A program made the translations under genes and the position numbers. 22,022 bases of DNA from an uncultured Murdochiella sp. (GTDB lineage: Bacteria > Bacillota > Clostridia > Tissierellales > Peptoniphilaceae). The stretch's first letter is position 1. Each line of letters begins with the position of its first letter. Shown here one piece after another: positions 12,547 through 20,601 of this stretch. The notes beneath the pieces are model-generated. The model had not been told where the DNA came from. It was given only the letters and a program-made list of their open reading frames with translations, and made no database searches. Location: positions 1 through 22,022 of the forward strand of contig NZ_CABTXF010000019.1 of NCBI RefSeq assembly GCF_902488755.1. The letters are read 5' to 3'.

Positions 12547-14295
12547 TCAGTTAACCAGACGACGTGCGCCCATGAAACGGCTCTGATACCAGTTATCGTA
12601 GATGTTGGTCATAATGACACCGATGCCCGGAGCCGAAGCGTGAACCATCATGCCGTCACCGACATAGATGCCGACGTGGCTGACCGTACCGGATCCATCC
12701 GTAGTGTAGAAGAGCATATCGCCCGGCTGCAGATTGTCCATAGAGACGGCATAACCGTATCCGGATTGACTTTCTGCAGAATGCGGGAGGTAAATGCCGA
12801 TATTACTATAGGCACGCAGAACCAAACCGGAGCAGTCAAAGGCATCCGGACCGCTGCAAGCAAAGACGTAGGGCTTGCCCACCTGCGCACGAGCAAATTC
12901 TGCGATGGAAGAATAACTTCCGCTCGGCGCATCCTGACTACCACTCGGCTGTGAGGGTTCTTGTACGGCAATCTTCTCGTCGCTGAGCAGGACAGAAGAG
13001 ATGTAGGCTTCCTGCCCATCGTAATCAAATTTCACCCAACCATCGGACTCGACACCTTCAACATAACGATTTACACCAAAGGTGGTGATAATCTCGTAGT
13101 TCGTTCCCGGTCCTCTGCGTACATTCGAAACGACGTTGACATAACCGGCACGCGCCTTGGGTTTTTTCGCCTCTTCTTCTTGGCGTGCTTTCTCAGCACT
13201 CTTCGGCGTATTCTCCGGCGAAACGTCGATCTTGGCACTGCCAATCAAACCGGCATAAACGTATCCCGTTGAACCGTGGAAATCAAAGCGAATCCAGTCG
13301 CCTTCTCGCGTTCCTTCAATGGCGGAATTGGCATAGAGCGTACCGATAACCGCTGATTTCAAATCGGCTTTCTGGCGAACGTTAATCACATCGCAATTTA
13401 CATAGCCAGAAACACTCGCTTTAGCATCTTGTTCTTTTTCTTCCGCTTCGCGCTTGTCCTGTGCTTCTTTTTCTGCCGCCGCTTGATCTTCCGCTTCTTT
13501 CTTTGCTTTTTCAGCCGCAATGCGTTCTTCTTCGGCTTTCTTCTCTTCGGCAATGCGATTTTCTTCTTCTTGCGCCTCTGCCTCTTCTTCCGTAACCGGT
13601 TGGACAAAATGGCGATTTACATAACCGACCAAGGCACCGGAGCTTTCCACGGCAATCCAGTCACCGTCAATCGACCCACGCACCACTTCATTACGAAGAG
13701 CAACCGTCACCACATCCGCATCAAGCGTCGGCTTCTGACGGACGTTCAAAACATCCGTTACGACAACACCGACAAACGGCTTGCTGGTTTCACGGGAAAA
13801 AGTCGGCATTTGATCATTCTGATCTTTCGGGATATTTTCCGCAATTTCTTTTTCGGTCGGAACACCCGTGCCTTTATTCTCTTTGTCTTCCTCTTTTTGG
13901 GATTCGGACGAAGGTTTTACTTCAATAAACGAGAGACGATTGCTAATCTCTTTGTTCTCCGGCTGACGCTCCTTCTTTTCGGGGAGACGCTCACTTTTTT
14001 GAACATCTTCCTCGTCGGCGCTCTGCGCAACCTGATTCGGATTCGAGATGCGATACTCCACTTTCTGTACCGGGTCGTACACCTTCTGTGCGGCGTTCGC
14101 CTTCTGCTCCGATTTTTTGTCCTCTTTCGGGAGGTTTGCCTTTTCCATGACCTTAAGAGATTCTTTGTACTGCGCCTCAAGGTTCTTGGTCACGTAATCT
14201 GCGTTTGATGCATCGATGTTAATAAACTGCGATGCTGCGATAACGCCGGCAACACCTGCAACACCGACTATAGCGCCTACTCGTTTCTTATCCAC
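12547..14295 (-). CDS. Cell-wall hydrolase: three SH3b domains and a C-terminal NlpC/P60 peptidase
   Basis: Exported peptidoglycan endopeptidase, 582 residues, predicted to cut stem peptides. Order: an N-terminal hydrophobic export or anchor segment (about 6-25), a low-complexity charged linker (30-170), SH3b-1 (175-234), an almost pure Glu/Lys/Ala coiled coil (235-292), SH3b-2 (296-352), SH3b-3 (383-438), a Ser/Pro linker, and NlpC/P60 (460-582). Catalytic residues are visible: Cys488 in FDCSGL, His540 in VSHVGIYVG and His552 in MVHASAPG. GTG at 14293-14295 is the best start: AAGGAGG lies 5 bases before it. The in-frame ATG six codons earlier has no ribosome site and its own codons form that Shine-Dalgarno. 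It has its own consensus promoter and a terminator, and sits where rplM-rpsI often follow truA in other Bacillota. Confidence 0.93.
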   Translation of the reverse strand: MDKKRVGAIVGVAGVAGVIAASQFINIDASNADYVTKNLEAQYKESLKVMEKANLPKEDKKSEQKANAAQKVYDPVQKVEYRISNPNQVAQSADEEDVQKSERLPEKKERQPENKEISNRLSFIEVKPSSESQKEEDKENKGTGVPTEKEIAENIPKDQNDQMPTFSRETSKPFVGVVVTDVLNVRQKPTLDADVVTVALRNEVVRGSIDGDWIAVESSGALVGYVNRHFVQPVTEEEAEAQEEENRIAEEKKAEEERIAAEKAKKEAEDQAAAEKEAQDKREAEEKEQDAKASVSGYVNCDVINVRQKADLKSAVIGTLYANSAIEGTREGDWIRFDFHGSTGYVYAGLIGSAKIDVSPENTPKSAEKARQEEEAKKPKARAGYVNVVSNVRRGPGTNYEIITTFGVNRYVEGVESDGWVKFDYDGQEAYISSVLLSDEKIAVQEPSQPSGSQDAPSGSYSSIAEFARAQVGKPYVFACSGPDAFDCSGLVLRAYSNIGIYLPHSAESQSGYGYAVSMDNLQPGDMLFYTTDGSGTVSHVGIYVGDGMMVHASAPGIGVIMTNIYDNWYQSRFMGARRLVN

Positions 14296-14367
14296 GACAT
14301 CCTCCTTATACATAAACCGCCATTCAGAATTTTCTCTCGGCCGGTAAAGTTTACATTGACTAAAGTT

Positions 14368-14396
14368 ATAGTAACGGGATTGCAACGTTTTGTCAA
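14368..14396 (-). promoter_or_regulatory. SigA-type promoter of the NlpC/P60 gene
   Basis: Minus strand: consensus -35 TTGACA (14391-14396), 17-base spacer, -10 TACTAT (14368-14373). It starts just after the truA terminator and gives a leader of about 65 bases. Confidence 0.87.
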
Positions 14397-14419
14397 TAGT
14401 AGTTACAAATTTATTACAG

Positions 14420-14446
14420 AAAAAAACCTGTCTTTTCCCTGACAGG
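14420..14446 (-). terminator. Rho-independent terminator of truA / the ECF operon
   Basis: Minus strand: stem CCTGTC/GACAGG (14441-14446 with 14427-14432), 8-base loop, then seven T (14420-14426). It lies 11 bases after the truA stop and closes the seven-gene run. Confidence 0.9.
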
Positions 14447-14457
14447 ATTTTTCCCCT

Positions 14458-15201
14458 TTATTCGTTGTTTTCATATTGTATAGACTCCAAAACTAAACCT
14501 TTTGCTTCTGCTGAAAAAGCAATCGGATGCGCATATTTTCCCGAAAGTGCCGATAGAATATCGTCTTTTGTCACCTTCCCTCTTCCGGCAAGAAGCGCTG
14601 TTCCAACCATCATGCGTACTTGGTATTGAAGAAAACTCTCCGCAGAAAAGGAAAAGATATAACGGCTGGCAGAGCGATTCACTTCGGCATGCAACACGTT
14701 ACGATGCGTACTACGATACGGCGAAGCGGCAGAAAAGGCGGAAAAATCATGCTCGCCTTCAAAACACTTTACTGCCGTTTTCATCGCATCAAAATCGAGA
14801 GAATACGTATAGGAAAACACCGTTCTTCTTTCTGTCGGCAGGACGAGCGATCCGTTTTCCACCGTATAGCGATAGGTCGTGATGTGCGGTATGAACCGGG
14901 CGTGAAAAGATATCGGTACGCTTTTCGCCGAACGAATCCGAATATCCGGAGGCAGCTGATTTTGGAGAATCCGACAGAACGTTTCCGACTTCCAGGTAAA
15001 CGCTGTTAAAAAGTTAACCGCTTGGTCTTCGGCATGTACGCCACGGTCGGTACGTCCTGCGGCAACAAGACGGGTTGCGCGACCGGTGACACGCTCCACG
15101 GCAGCGCGTAAGGTTCCGGCGATGGTGCGTTTCTCCGGCTGTTCCTGATATCCGCAAAAATCCGTTCCTTCGTAGGCTACACGGAGAAGTATGTTCTGCA
15201 T
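14458..15201 (-). CDS. truA: tRNA pseudouridine(38-40) synthase TruA
   Basis: Isomerises uridines 38-40 in the anticodon arm of many tRNAs. 247 residues, usual length. RVAYEGTDFCGYQEQP opens the fold; AAGRTDRGVHA carries the catalytic Asp52; the C-terminal half has RFIPHITTYRYTV, FEGEHDFSAFS and FLQYQVRMMVGTAL, all family hallmarks. ATG at 15199-15201 is chosen over an in-frame TTG at 15219 that overlaps the ecfT end. The ribosome site GGGAGAGG lies between the ecfT stop and this ATG (14-base gap). Last gene of the operon; ecfT-truA adjacency is standard in Bacillota. Confidence 0.97.
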   Translation of the reverse strand: MQNILLRVAYEGTDFCGYQEQPEKRTIAGTLRAAVERVTGRATRLVAAGRTDRGVHAEDQAVNFLTAFTWKSETFCRILQNQLPPDIRIRSAKSVPISFHARFIPHITTYRYTVENGSLVLPTERRTVFSYTYSLDFDAMKTAVKCFEGEHDFSAFSAASPYRSTHRNVLHAEVNRSASRYIFSFSAESFLQYQVRMMVGTALLAGRGKVTKDDILSALSGKYAHPIAFSAEAKGLVLESIQYENNE

Positions 15202-15215
15202 CTTCCTCTCCCGTC

Positions 15216-16007
15216 TCAAAAGAAAATGCTGATGGCAAGAAACACGCTCAAGCAGAGAGCAAATACGATGCCATCCTGCGTCCGCATCTTTAACGGATTC
15301 AGCCGGGTACGTTTATTATTCCCCGTGTAGCAGCGCGCTTCCATGGCTACGCCAAGCTCATCCGCACGGCTAATGGCATTTAGAAACAGCGGTACAAAAA
15401 GAGGAATCATGGCTTTTGCACGCTGCAAAATATTGCCGGACTCGAAATCTGCGCCACGCGCTTTCTGCGCCTTCATGATTTTATTGGTTTCATCAAAAAG
15501 CGTGGGAATAAACCGCAACGCTATGGAAATCATCATGGCGATGACATGCGACGGGAATCCCGTCCAGTCAAGTGGTTTCAAAAGCCAGGCAATGGCATCC
15601 GTAAGTTCCAACGGACTGGTCGTAAGGGTTAACAGGCTTGTACCCATGACCAAAAGCATCAGGCGTATGGCAATGAATGTCGCCCGAAGAAGACCTTCCT
15701 CACTGACCGAAATCGGACCGAACGTCCAAATCACTTTTCCCGGCGTAAACGCAACGTTGATGACAAAGGTAAACACCAGAATCAGGAAGATTGGTTTTAA
15801 GCCCTTCCACAAGCGCCCCATGGGCACTTCCGCCAGAATCGTTACCAAAACAATCAAGGCAAAATACAACGCATAACCCATGAATGTTTCCACCAAGAAG
15901 GCTGTCACCATGAAGATGAGCACCAAAACCAATTTGACGCGCGGATCTAAACGATGAATCGAAGAATCACCGGGCAAATATTGACCGATCGTAATTTGAT
16001 TGCCCAC
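15216..16007 (-). CDS. ecfT: ECF transporter transmembrane component EcfT
   Basis: Membrane scaffold that couples the EcfA1/EcfA2 ATPases to exchangeable vitamin-binding S components. 263 residues from a GTG start (16005-16007), which lies one base after the ecfA2 stop with AAAGGAGG 6 bases ahead; longer frames begin inside ecfA2. Several hydrophobic segments are seen: RVKLVLVLIFMVTAFLVET, YALYFALIVLVTIL, KPIFLILVFTFVINVAF, an RLMLLVMGTSLLTL stretch, and one at the C-terminus. The two coupling-helix motifs are recognisable: QKARGADFESG and VAMEARCYTG. No S component is in the window, as expected for a shared (group II) module. Confidence 0.96.
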   Translation of the reverse strand: MGNQITIGQYLPGDSSIHRLDPRVKLVLVLIFMVTAFLVETFMGYALYFALIVLVTILAEVPMGRLWKGLKPIFLILVFTFVINVAFTPGKVIWTFGPISVSEEGLLRATFIAIRLMLLVMGTSLLTLTTSPLELTDAIAWLLKPLDWTGFPSHVIAMMISIALRFIPTLFDETNKIMKAQKARGADFESGNILQRAKAMIPLFVPLFLNAISRADELGVAMEARCYTGNNKRTRLNPLKMRTQDGIVFALCLSVFLAISIFF

Positions 16008-16008
16008 G

Positions 16009-16872
16009 CTACGCCTCCTTTCCCGAAAGAAAATCGGAAAGCGACGCAACCGCTTCCTCGACCGTTATCGCGGTGGTTTCTACGGGCAAGCCTTCCTCTT
16101 TTAGTCGCTGCATAAGCTGCGTCACCTGCGGCACTGATAGACCGATGGCTTCCAGTTCTTCCCGACGGGCAAAAACGGCATGAGGCGTATCATCCATAAC
16201 CAGTTTTCCCTGGTCCACAACAATAATCCGTTTCGCCTGTTCGGCAATGTCTTCCATGGAATGGGTGACAAGAATAATCGTCATATCCGGATTCGTATCG
16301 TAGAGATGGCGTATGGTGGATAGTATTTCCTCGCGTCCGTGGGGATCCAATCCGGCTGTCGGTTCATCCAAAATAAGATACGAAGGGCGGAGCGCCAGCA
16401 CACCGGCAATCGCCACACGACGCTTTTGTCCTCCGGAGACTTCAAACGGAGACTCTTTTCCGATGGTATCGGCATCTAAGCCTACCGCCTGTAATGCCCA
16501 GCGAACACGCGCATCCACTTCTTCCGCGGGGAGCTTCAGATTTTTAGGGCCATAGGCAACATCCTGAAAAATCGTTTCCTCAAACAACTGGTCTTCCGGA
16601 TATTGAAAGACGAGTCCTACGCGCTGACGAAGCTCTTTTAGTGCCGCTTTGGGTTCACTCGTCGTAATGCCGTCCACAGTAAGAGTGCCTTCCTGCGGCA
16701 AGTTCAATCCATTCATATGCTGCACGAGGGTGGACTTGCCTGATCCCGTATGACCAATAATTCCGACGTATTCATGTCGGTCAATCGTCATGGTGATATT
16801 GTCAAGCGCTTTTACTTCGTCTTTTTGTCCTCTGTTATAGAAGAAGGAAAGATGATCAAAAACCATACTCAT
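16009..16872 (-). CDS. ecfA2: ECF transporter ATPase EcfA2
   Basis: One of two ABC ATPases powering group II ECF vitamin transporters, on the cytoplasmic side. 287 residues, with Walker A GHTGSGKST (40-48), Q-loop Gln90 in FQYPEDQLFE, signature VSGGQKRR (145-152), Walker B YLILDEPTAGLD (165-176) and H-switch His204. FQYPEDQLF is typical of the EcfA2 (CbiO2) branch. The start ATG overlaps the ecfA1 stop (ATGA), and the ribosome site AGGAGG lies within the ecfA1 end, showing translational coupling and matched stoichiometry. Confidence 0.97.
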   Translation of the reverse strand: MSMVFDHLSFFYNRGQKDEVKALDNITMTIDRHEYVGIIGHTGSGKSTLVQHMNGLNLPQEGTLTVDGITTSEPKAALKELRQRVGLVFQYPEDQLFEETIFQDVAYGPKNLKLPAEEVDARVRWALQAVGLDADTIGKESPFEVSGGQKRRVAIAGVLALRPSYLILDEPTAGLDPHGREEILSTIRHLYDTNPDMTIILVTHSMEDIAEQAKRIIVVDQGKLVMDDTPHAVFARREELEAIGLSVPQVTQLMQRLKEEGLPVETTAITVEEAVASLSDFLSGKEA

Positions 16873-17879
16873 CGCGTTTCCTCCTTTCCGGCAGACGAAA
16901 AACCTGCCGCACAGGATTCTGCGGACGATGCGTCAACCGCATTTGCTTTCTTGCCTTTCAGCGCAACAATCGCCTCTACCAGTTCTTCCATACGCAAACA
17001 ATCTGCAGGAACCGGAAATCCAGCCTGACGTAGGCGATATCCCACTTCCGTAACTTGCGGAACATCTAATTCGAGACGACGCATCGTTTCGACATCGGAA
17101 AAAACCTCTCGTGGCGTGCCTTCCAAGGCAATCTTTCCTTCGGAAAGCACCACAATGCGATCCGCTTCCACCGCTTCTTCCATGTTGTGGGTAATGAGGA
17201 TGATCGTCATGTTTCGATCGTGATTAAGCGTGTGAATCGTATCCATAATTTCTCGACGCCCAACCGGATCCAGCATCGCCGTAGGCTCATCAAGAATAAT
17301 GCACTCCGGAAGCATTGCCAGCACGCCGGCAATCGCGACACGCTGCTTCTGTCCGCCGGAGAGTTTATACGGTTCTCGACGTTTATAGGGGGTCATGCCT
17401 GTTGCGGCTAATGCCGCATCAACACGCTCTCGCAGCGCAGGCAGCGGTATGCCAAGATTTTCCGGACCAAAGGCAACGTCCTCTTCAACGACGGAGGCTA
17501 CAATCTGATTATCCGGATTCTGAAAAACCATGCCGCAGTGCGACCGAATCGACCAAACTTTTTCTTCCACCCGCGTATCCATGCCCAGAATGGTAATCTC
17601 CCCCTCCTGCGGCAGCATCTGCGCATTCAGCAGACGGGCAAGCGTCGATTTGCCGGAGCCATTGTGCCCGAGCAAAGCGACAAACTCGCCTTGTTTTACG
17701 TGCAAATTGATTTCATTAAGCGTAGGTTCTTGCCGTTCGTTCTCCTCGTATTGCGGATAGCGAAAGGTGACCTGCTTAACGGCAACGATCGTATCGTCCT
17801 TTGTCAAATGCGAATGTCTCTTCGCTTCGGTCGTCTCTTCGGCATGCGCCTCTTCAAGCAACCGGTTCGCTGTTGTCAT
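16869..17879 (-). CDS. ecfA1: ECF transporter ATPase EcfA1
   Basis: Partner ATPase of EcfA2. 336 residues, longer than the usual 270-290. A hydrophilic N-terminal extension of about 30 residues precedes the first ABC strand (IVAVKQVTFRYP), and a roughly 25-residue Ala/Ser/Lys tail follows the normal end. Walker A GHNGSGKST (71-79), Gln120 in FQNPDNQIV, signature LSGGQKQR (173-180), Walker B IILDEPTAMLD (194-204) and His231 are intact; FQNPDNQ is typical of EcfA1. AGGAG lies 6 bases before ATG, supporting the long N-terminus. It follows the L,D-transpeptidase gene by 17 bases, where rplQ usually sits upstream. Confidence 0.96.
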   Translation of the reverse strand: MTTANRLLEEAHAEETTEAKRHSHLTKDDTIVAVKQVTFRYPQYEENERQEPTLNEINLHVKQGEFVALLGHNGSGKSTLARLLNAQMLPQEGEITILGMDTRVEEKVWSIRSHCGMVFQNPDNQIVASVVEEDVAFGPENLGIPLPALRERVDAALAATGMTPYKRREPYKLSGGQKQRVAIAGVLAMLPECIILDEPTAMLDPVGRREIMDTIHTLNHDRNMTIILITHNMEEAVEADRIVVLSEGKIALEGTPREVFSDVETMRRLELDVPQVTEVGYRLRQAGFPVPADCLRMEELVEAIVALKGKKANAVDASSAESCAAGFSSAGKEETR

Positions 17880-17896
17880 GCAGTTCTCCTGTCTTC

Positions 17897-19399
17897 TTAA
17901 AAAGTATGGTCCGCCGGCGAATAATTCGTATAACTTTCATAAACAACAACCGGTGTGCCGTTCGTATAATTCTCGTAAATCGTTTTGGCGGTTTGCAGGT
18001 TCAAATTGATACAGCCGTTCGAACCGGAGTAAATATAGTATTCTCCGCCAAATTCCGTAACCCATGGCGCGTCATGCAGCCCCACACCACCGTAATTGAT
18101 GGGCATCCAATACTCCACTTTGGAGTCATACGGTGTGCCGTCCTTATACCGGCCCTGCAGCTTACGCCCTTTTTCTCGACTCCAAATCATGTGTACACCG
18201 CGCGGCGTTTCATTATACTGATTGACTTTGCCGGTGCGAATAGCGCTGTCTATCAGCAGTTCACCATCTTTGTACGCCCAAAGATGTTGACGCGATAAGT
18301 CAATCTCGATGTACGTATTACCGATGTCATTGAACGAGCCGCGCGCAATGCCGGCGTTATTGTATACAGGCTCTGCCTCTGCAAATGTTCCGCCTTTTTT
18401 AAGCATCTCTTTGATACTCTCTACCGTTTTTTTGACATTAATCTGCCAGCCATAGATGCCAGGGGGAACCGTTACCGTTCCTGCGCCTGTCGTTTCAAAT
18501 TGACGAGACGTTCCGTACGTATCCGTTTCTCTTGCCATTTTTACGACGAACGACGATATCCCCTCGTCCGGCAGAGAATAGTCTCCGGTATCCGAACGCT
18601 TGAGCAACGGAAAAATCTCCTGCGGGCCGAAATGATAGGTTTTATCGCCCAAAACATACGTGATGGAAGAAGCTAACAGCTGCTCCACTTTTTTCTTCTC
18701 TTCTGTCAGAGCAGGATCCTCCTGCGTTACTTTCGGCTTTTCATACGCCTCGTCAACATCAATAGTCTGCTCATTGCTGGAAATCGTGGTGAAAATACGT
18801 TTTTTAAGCGCGTCCATATTGATACGCGCACCCGGTTCCTCCGGTTTGATGCGCACGCCTTGCGCTGTGGCTTCCAGAGTCGCATCTTTTGGCGGTTCGC
18901 CATGGGGATCAAACCCCGCTTCTTTCAGCAAATATGCCAAGCGTTCTTCGTCATAATCCACCTGATAGCCGGCAAGCGAATAATCGTGCGCGAAGAAGTA
19001 CTCTATTGGCCATTTCCAAGAAGAAGGCTGGCGCGGCGTTTCCCCTTTCAAAAGGTAACGCAAACGAATCGTCTTGGCATCTAACGTGATTTCGGCATTC
19101 CGCCCAACATAGCGATGCGCTTGTCCTTCCGGATAAATCTCCTTAAGTGCCGACAATGGTTTTCTTCCCAACACATAGCCATTGACACTGGTTTTCGGAT
19201 AACTGTATCGGGAAAAATAAAAAACGCCAAGCAGATACCCAAGACCAAGGAAAAGCAGCAGGACAAGAAGCAACCGTCGCTTTCCTTTTCCCGGGGAGGA
19301 CGGTTCGTTCAACGTTTCTGCCTTTGTCGAAACAGAGGCGGTTGCCTCTTCGGATGGATTTGCCGTTTCGGCGATTGGCTTGTTCTGCAGGTCATCCAT
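17897..19399 (-). CDS. Membrane-anchored L,D-transpeptidase (YkuD domain) with peptidoglycan-binding region
   Basis: Predicted enzyme forming 3-3 peptidoglycan cross-links or attaching proteins to the wall, on the outer face. 500 residues. A cytoplasmic acidic head (1-40) is followed by one membrane helix (about 41-62), then a long extracellular region matching the PG_binding_4-like layout (about 100-340), and a C-terminal YkuD catalytic domain from TYIEIDLSRQHLWAYKDGEL to the end. The active-site block is intact: GLHDAPW with His442 and SGSNGCINL with the nucleophile Cys463. AAAGGA lies 6 bases before ATG. It sits 14 bases after the MntE-like gene and 17 before ecfA1, so it is inside the operon. 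L,D-cross-links bypass penicillin-binding proteins; whether that matters here is inference. Confidence 0.94.
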   Translation of the reverse strand: MDDLQNKPIAETANPSEEATASVSTKAETLNEPSSPGKGKRRLLLVLLLFLGLGYLLGVFYFSRYSYPKTSVNGYVLGRKPLSALKEIYPEGQAHRYVGRNAEITLDAKTIRLRYLLKGETPRQPSSWKWPIEYFFAHDYSLAGYQVDYDEERLAYLLKEAGFDPHGEPPKDATLEATAQGVRIKPEEPGARINMDALKKRIFTTISSNEQTIDVDEAYEKPKVTQEDPALTEEKKKVEQLLASSITYVLGDKTYHFGPQEIFPLLKRSDTGDYSLPDEGISSFVVKMARETDTYGTSRQFETTGAGTVTVPPGIYGWQINVKKTVESIKEMLKKGGTFAEAEPVYNNAGIARGSFNDIGNTYIEIDLSRQHLWAYKDGELLIDSAIRTGKVNQYNETPRGVHMIWSREKGRKLQGRYKDGTPYDSKVEYWMPINYGGVGLHDAPWVTEFGGEYYIYSGSNGCINLNLQTAKTIYENYTNGTPVVVYESYTNYSPADHTF

Positions 19400-19413
19400 A
19401 GTAAGTCCTTTCG

Positions 19414-20565
19414 TTAGGGGCGCAACACGAGATCACGGTCAATAGTAAGGAGCAACGCATCTTCCGGATACTCGGCGTGTATACGTTCTTCCAGCTCTTG
19501 TTTTAACTCTTCCGTATGAATCGTCTTATCCCAGGGAATAAGAACATCAAAAAGGATATTTCGTCCATTCGCCTGCGAAATCAGGCGAAAATCATGAATG
19601 GAAAACCGCGCGTCATATTCCTGTACCAATTGTCGTATCCGTTTTTCCATCGCTTCTACTTCGTGCGTTCGAGGTTGAAGCGGATCCATGTGAATCGTTA
19701 TCTCCAACTGATACGTTTCCGCAATACGGCGTTCAATGCAATCCACTAATTCATGGCTTGCGATTGCACTTTGCTTTCCGTCCACCTCAACATGCACCGT
19801 GACAAAGCGGCTTCCCGGTCCGTAATCATGGATAATCATATCATGAATCCCTAAAACGCCGGGAAAAGAAAGAAGAGACTTGGTCAGGGCATCCACCAAA
19901 TGCGCATCTGGCGCTTTCCCTAAAAGAGCATCATAATTTGCGCGCAAAATATCCACGCCGTTTTTCCCGATAAGGATGGCTACAGCGACGGTAAAGGGAC
20001 CATCCAAAGGAACGCCGACCACAGGAGAAAGCACAAGCGCAAGAAGAATCGCAGAGGTAGCAAGAATATCCGATTTGGCATCTGCCGCCGTGGCAAGGAA
20101 GACATTGGATGATAGGCGTTTTCCCCATCGCGTATACAAGAAAACCATTGCCACTTTTATGCCGATGGATAACACGACAAGCGCCATCTGCATCGAGGAA
20201 AACTGCACAGCAACCGGATCTGCCGTTCGTTTGACGCCTTCCAAAAATAAACTGACTGCCACATAGAGAATCATGATGGCAATGAAAAAGGAGCCCATGT
20301 ACTCTACGCGAGCATGACCGAACGGATGCTCCCGATCTTCCGGCTTTTCCGCCAAATGAAAAGACAGCAGAGAAATAAAAGAAGACAGCGCATCGAATAA
20401 ATTGTTTACACCGTCCCCAAGAATAGAAAGCGCACCACTGGTAAGTCCAATGAGTATTTTGATTGCCGCAAGCAATGAATTGGCAACGATGCCGAAAAGA
20501 CTTCCCCTCCTTCCCAAGGCTTCACGACTTGGCATTTTTGTCTTTTGCATGGATTCATTGGTCAT
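19414..20565 (-). CDS. mntE: Cation diffusion facilitator, MntE-like Mn2+ exporter
   Basis: Proton-coupled divalent cation exporter of the CDF family, 383 residues, with an N-terminal six-helix membrane part and a C-terminal cytoplasmic domain (about 210-383). The transport site reads N54xxxD58 (DGVNNLFDA) in TM2 and D162xxxD166 (ADAKSDILA) in TM5. Zinc exporters usually have HxxxD or DxxxD in TM2 with HxxxD in TM5; the N-D-D-D set is the one described for pneumococcal MntE, so Mn2+ is the likely substrate. The C-terminal part is longer than in YiiP and may hold a second domain copy (motifs FPGVLGIHDMIIHDYG and FSIHDFRLISQ repeat). ATG at 20563-20565 is chosen because GAGGA lies 5 bases before it; the in-frame ATG at 20577 has no ribosome site. 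Confidence 0.9.
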   Translation of the reverse strand: MTNESMQKTKMPSREALGRRGSLFGIVANSLLAAIKILIGLTSGALSILGDGVNNLFDALSSFISLLSFHLAEKPEDREHPFGHARVEYMGSFFIAIMILYVAVSLFLEGVKRTADPVAVQFSSMQMALVVLSIGIKVAMVFLYTRWGKRLSSNVFLATAADAKSDILATSAILLALVLSPVVGVPLDGPFTVAVAILIGKNGVDILRANYDALLGKAPDAHLVDALTKSLLSFPGVLGIHDMIIHDYGPGSRFVTVHVEVDGKQSAIASHELVDCIERRIAETYQLEITIHMDPLQPRTHEVEAMEKRIRQLVQEYDARFSIHDFRLISQANGRNILFDVLIPWDKTIHTEELKQELEERIHAEYPEDALLLTIDRDLVLRP

Positions 20566-20601
20566 GATGATCCTCATTGTCTCGAAAAACGAAAACGTGT
20601 T

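Noticed and set aside
13429..14208. Plus-strand open frame rich in Phe/Leu opposite the NlpC/P60 gene
   Set aside because: The hydrophobic composition is the complement of the Glu/Lys-rich coiled coil; no ribosome site or homology.
15343..15876. Plus-strand open frame opposite ecfT
   Set aside because: An antisense shadow of a membrane protein gene without a ribosome site or motifs.
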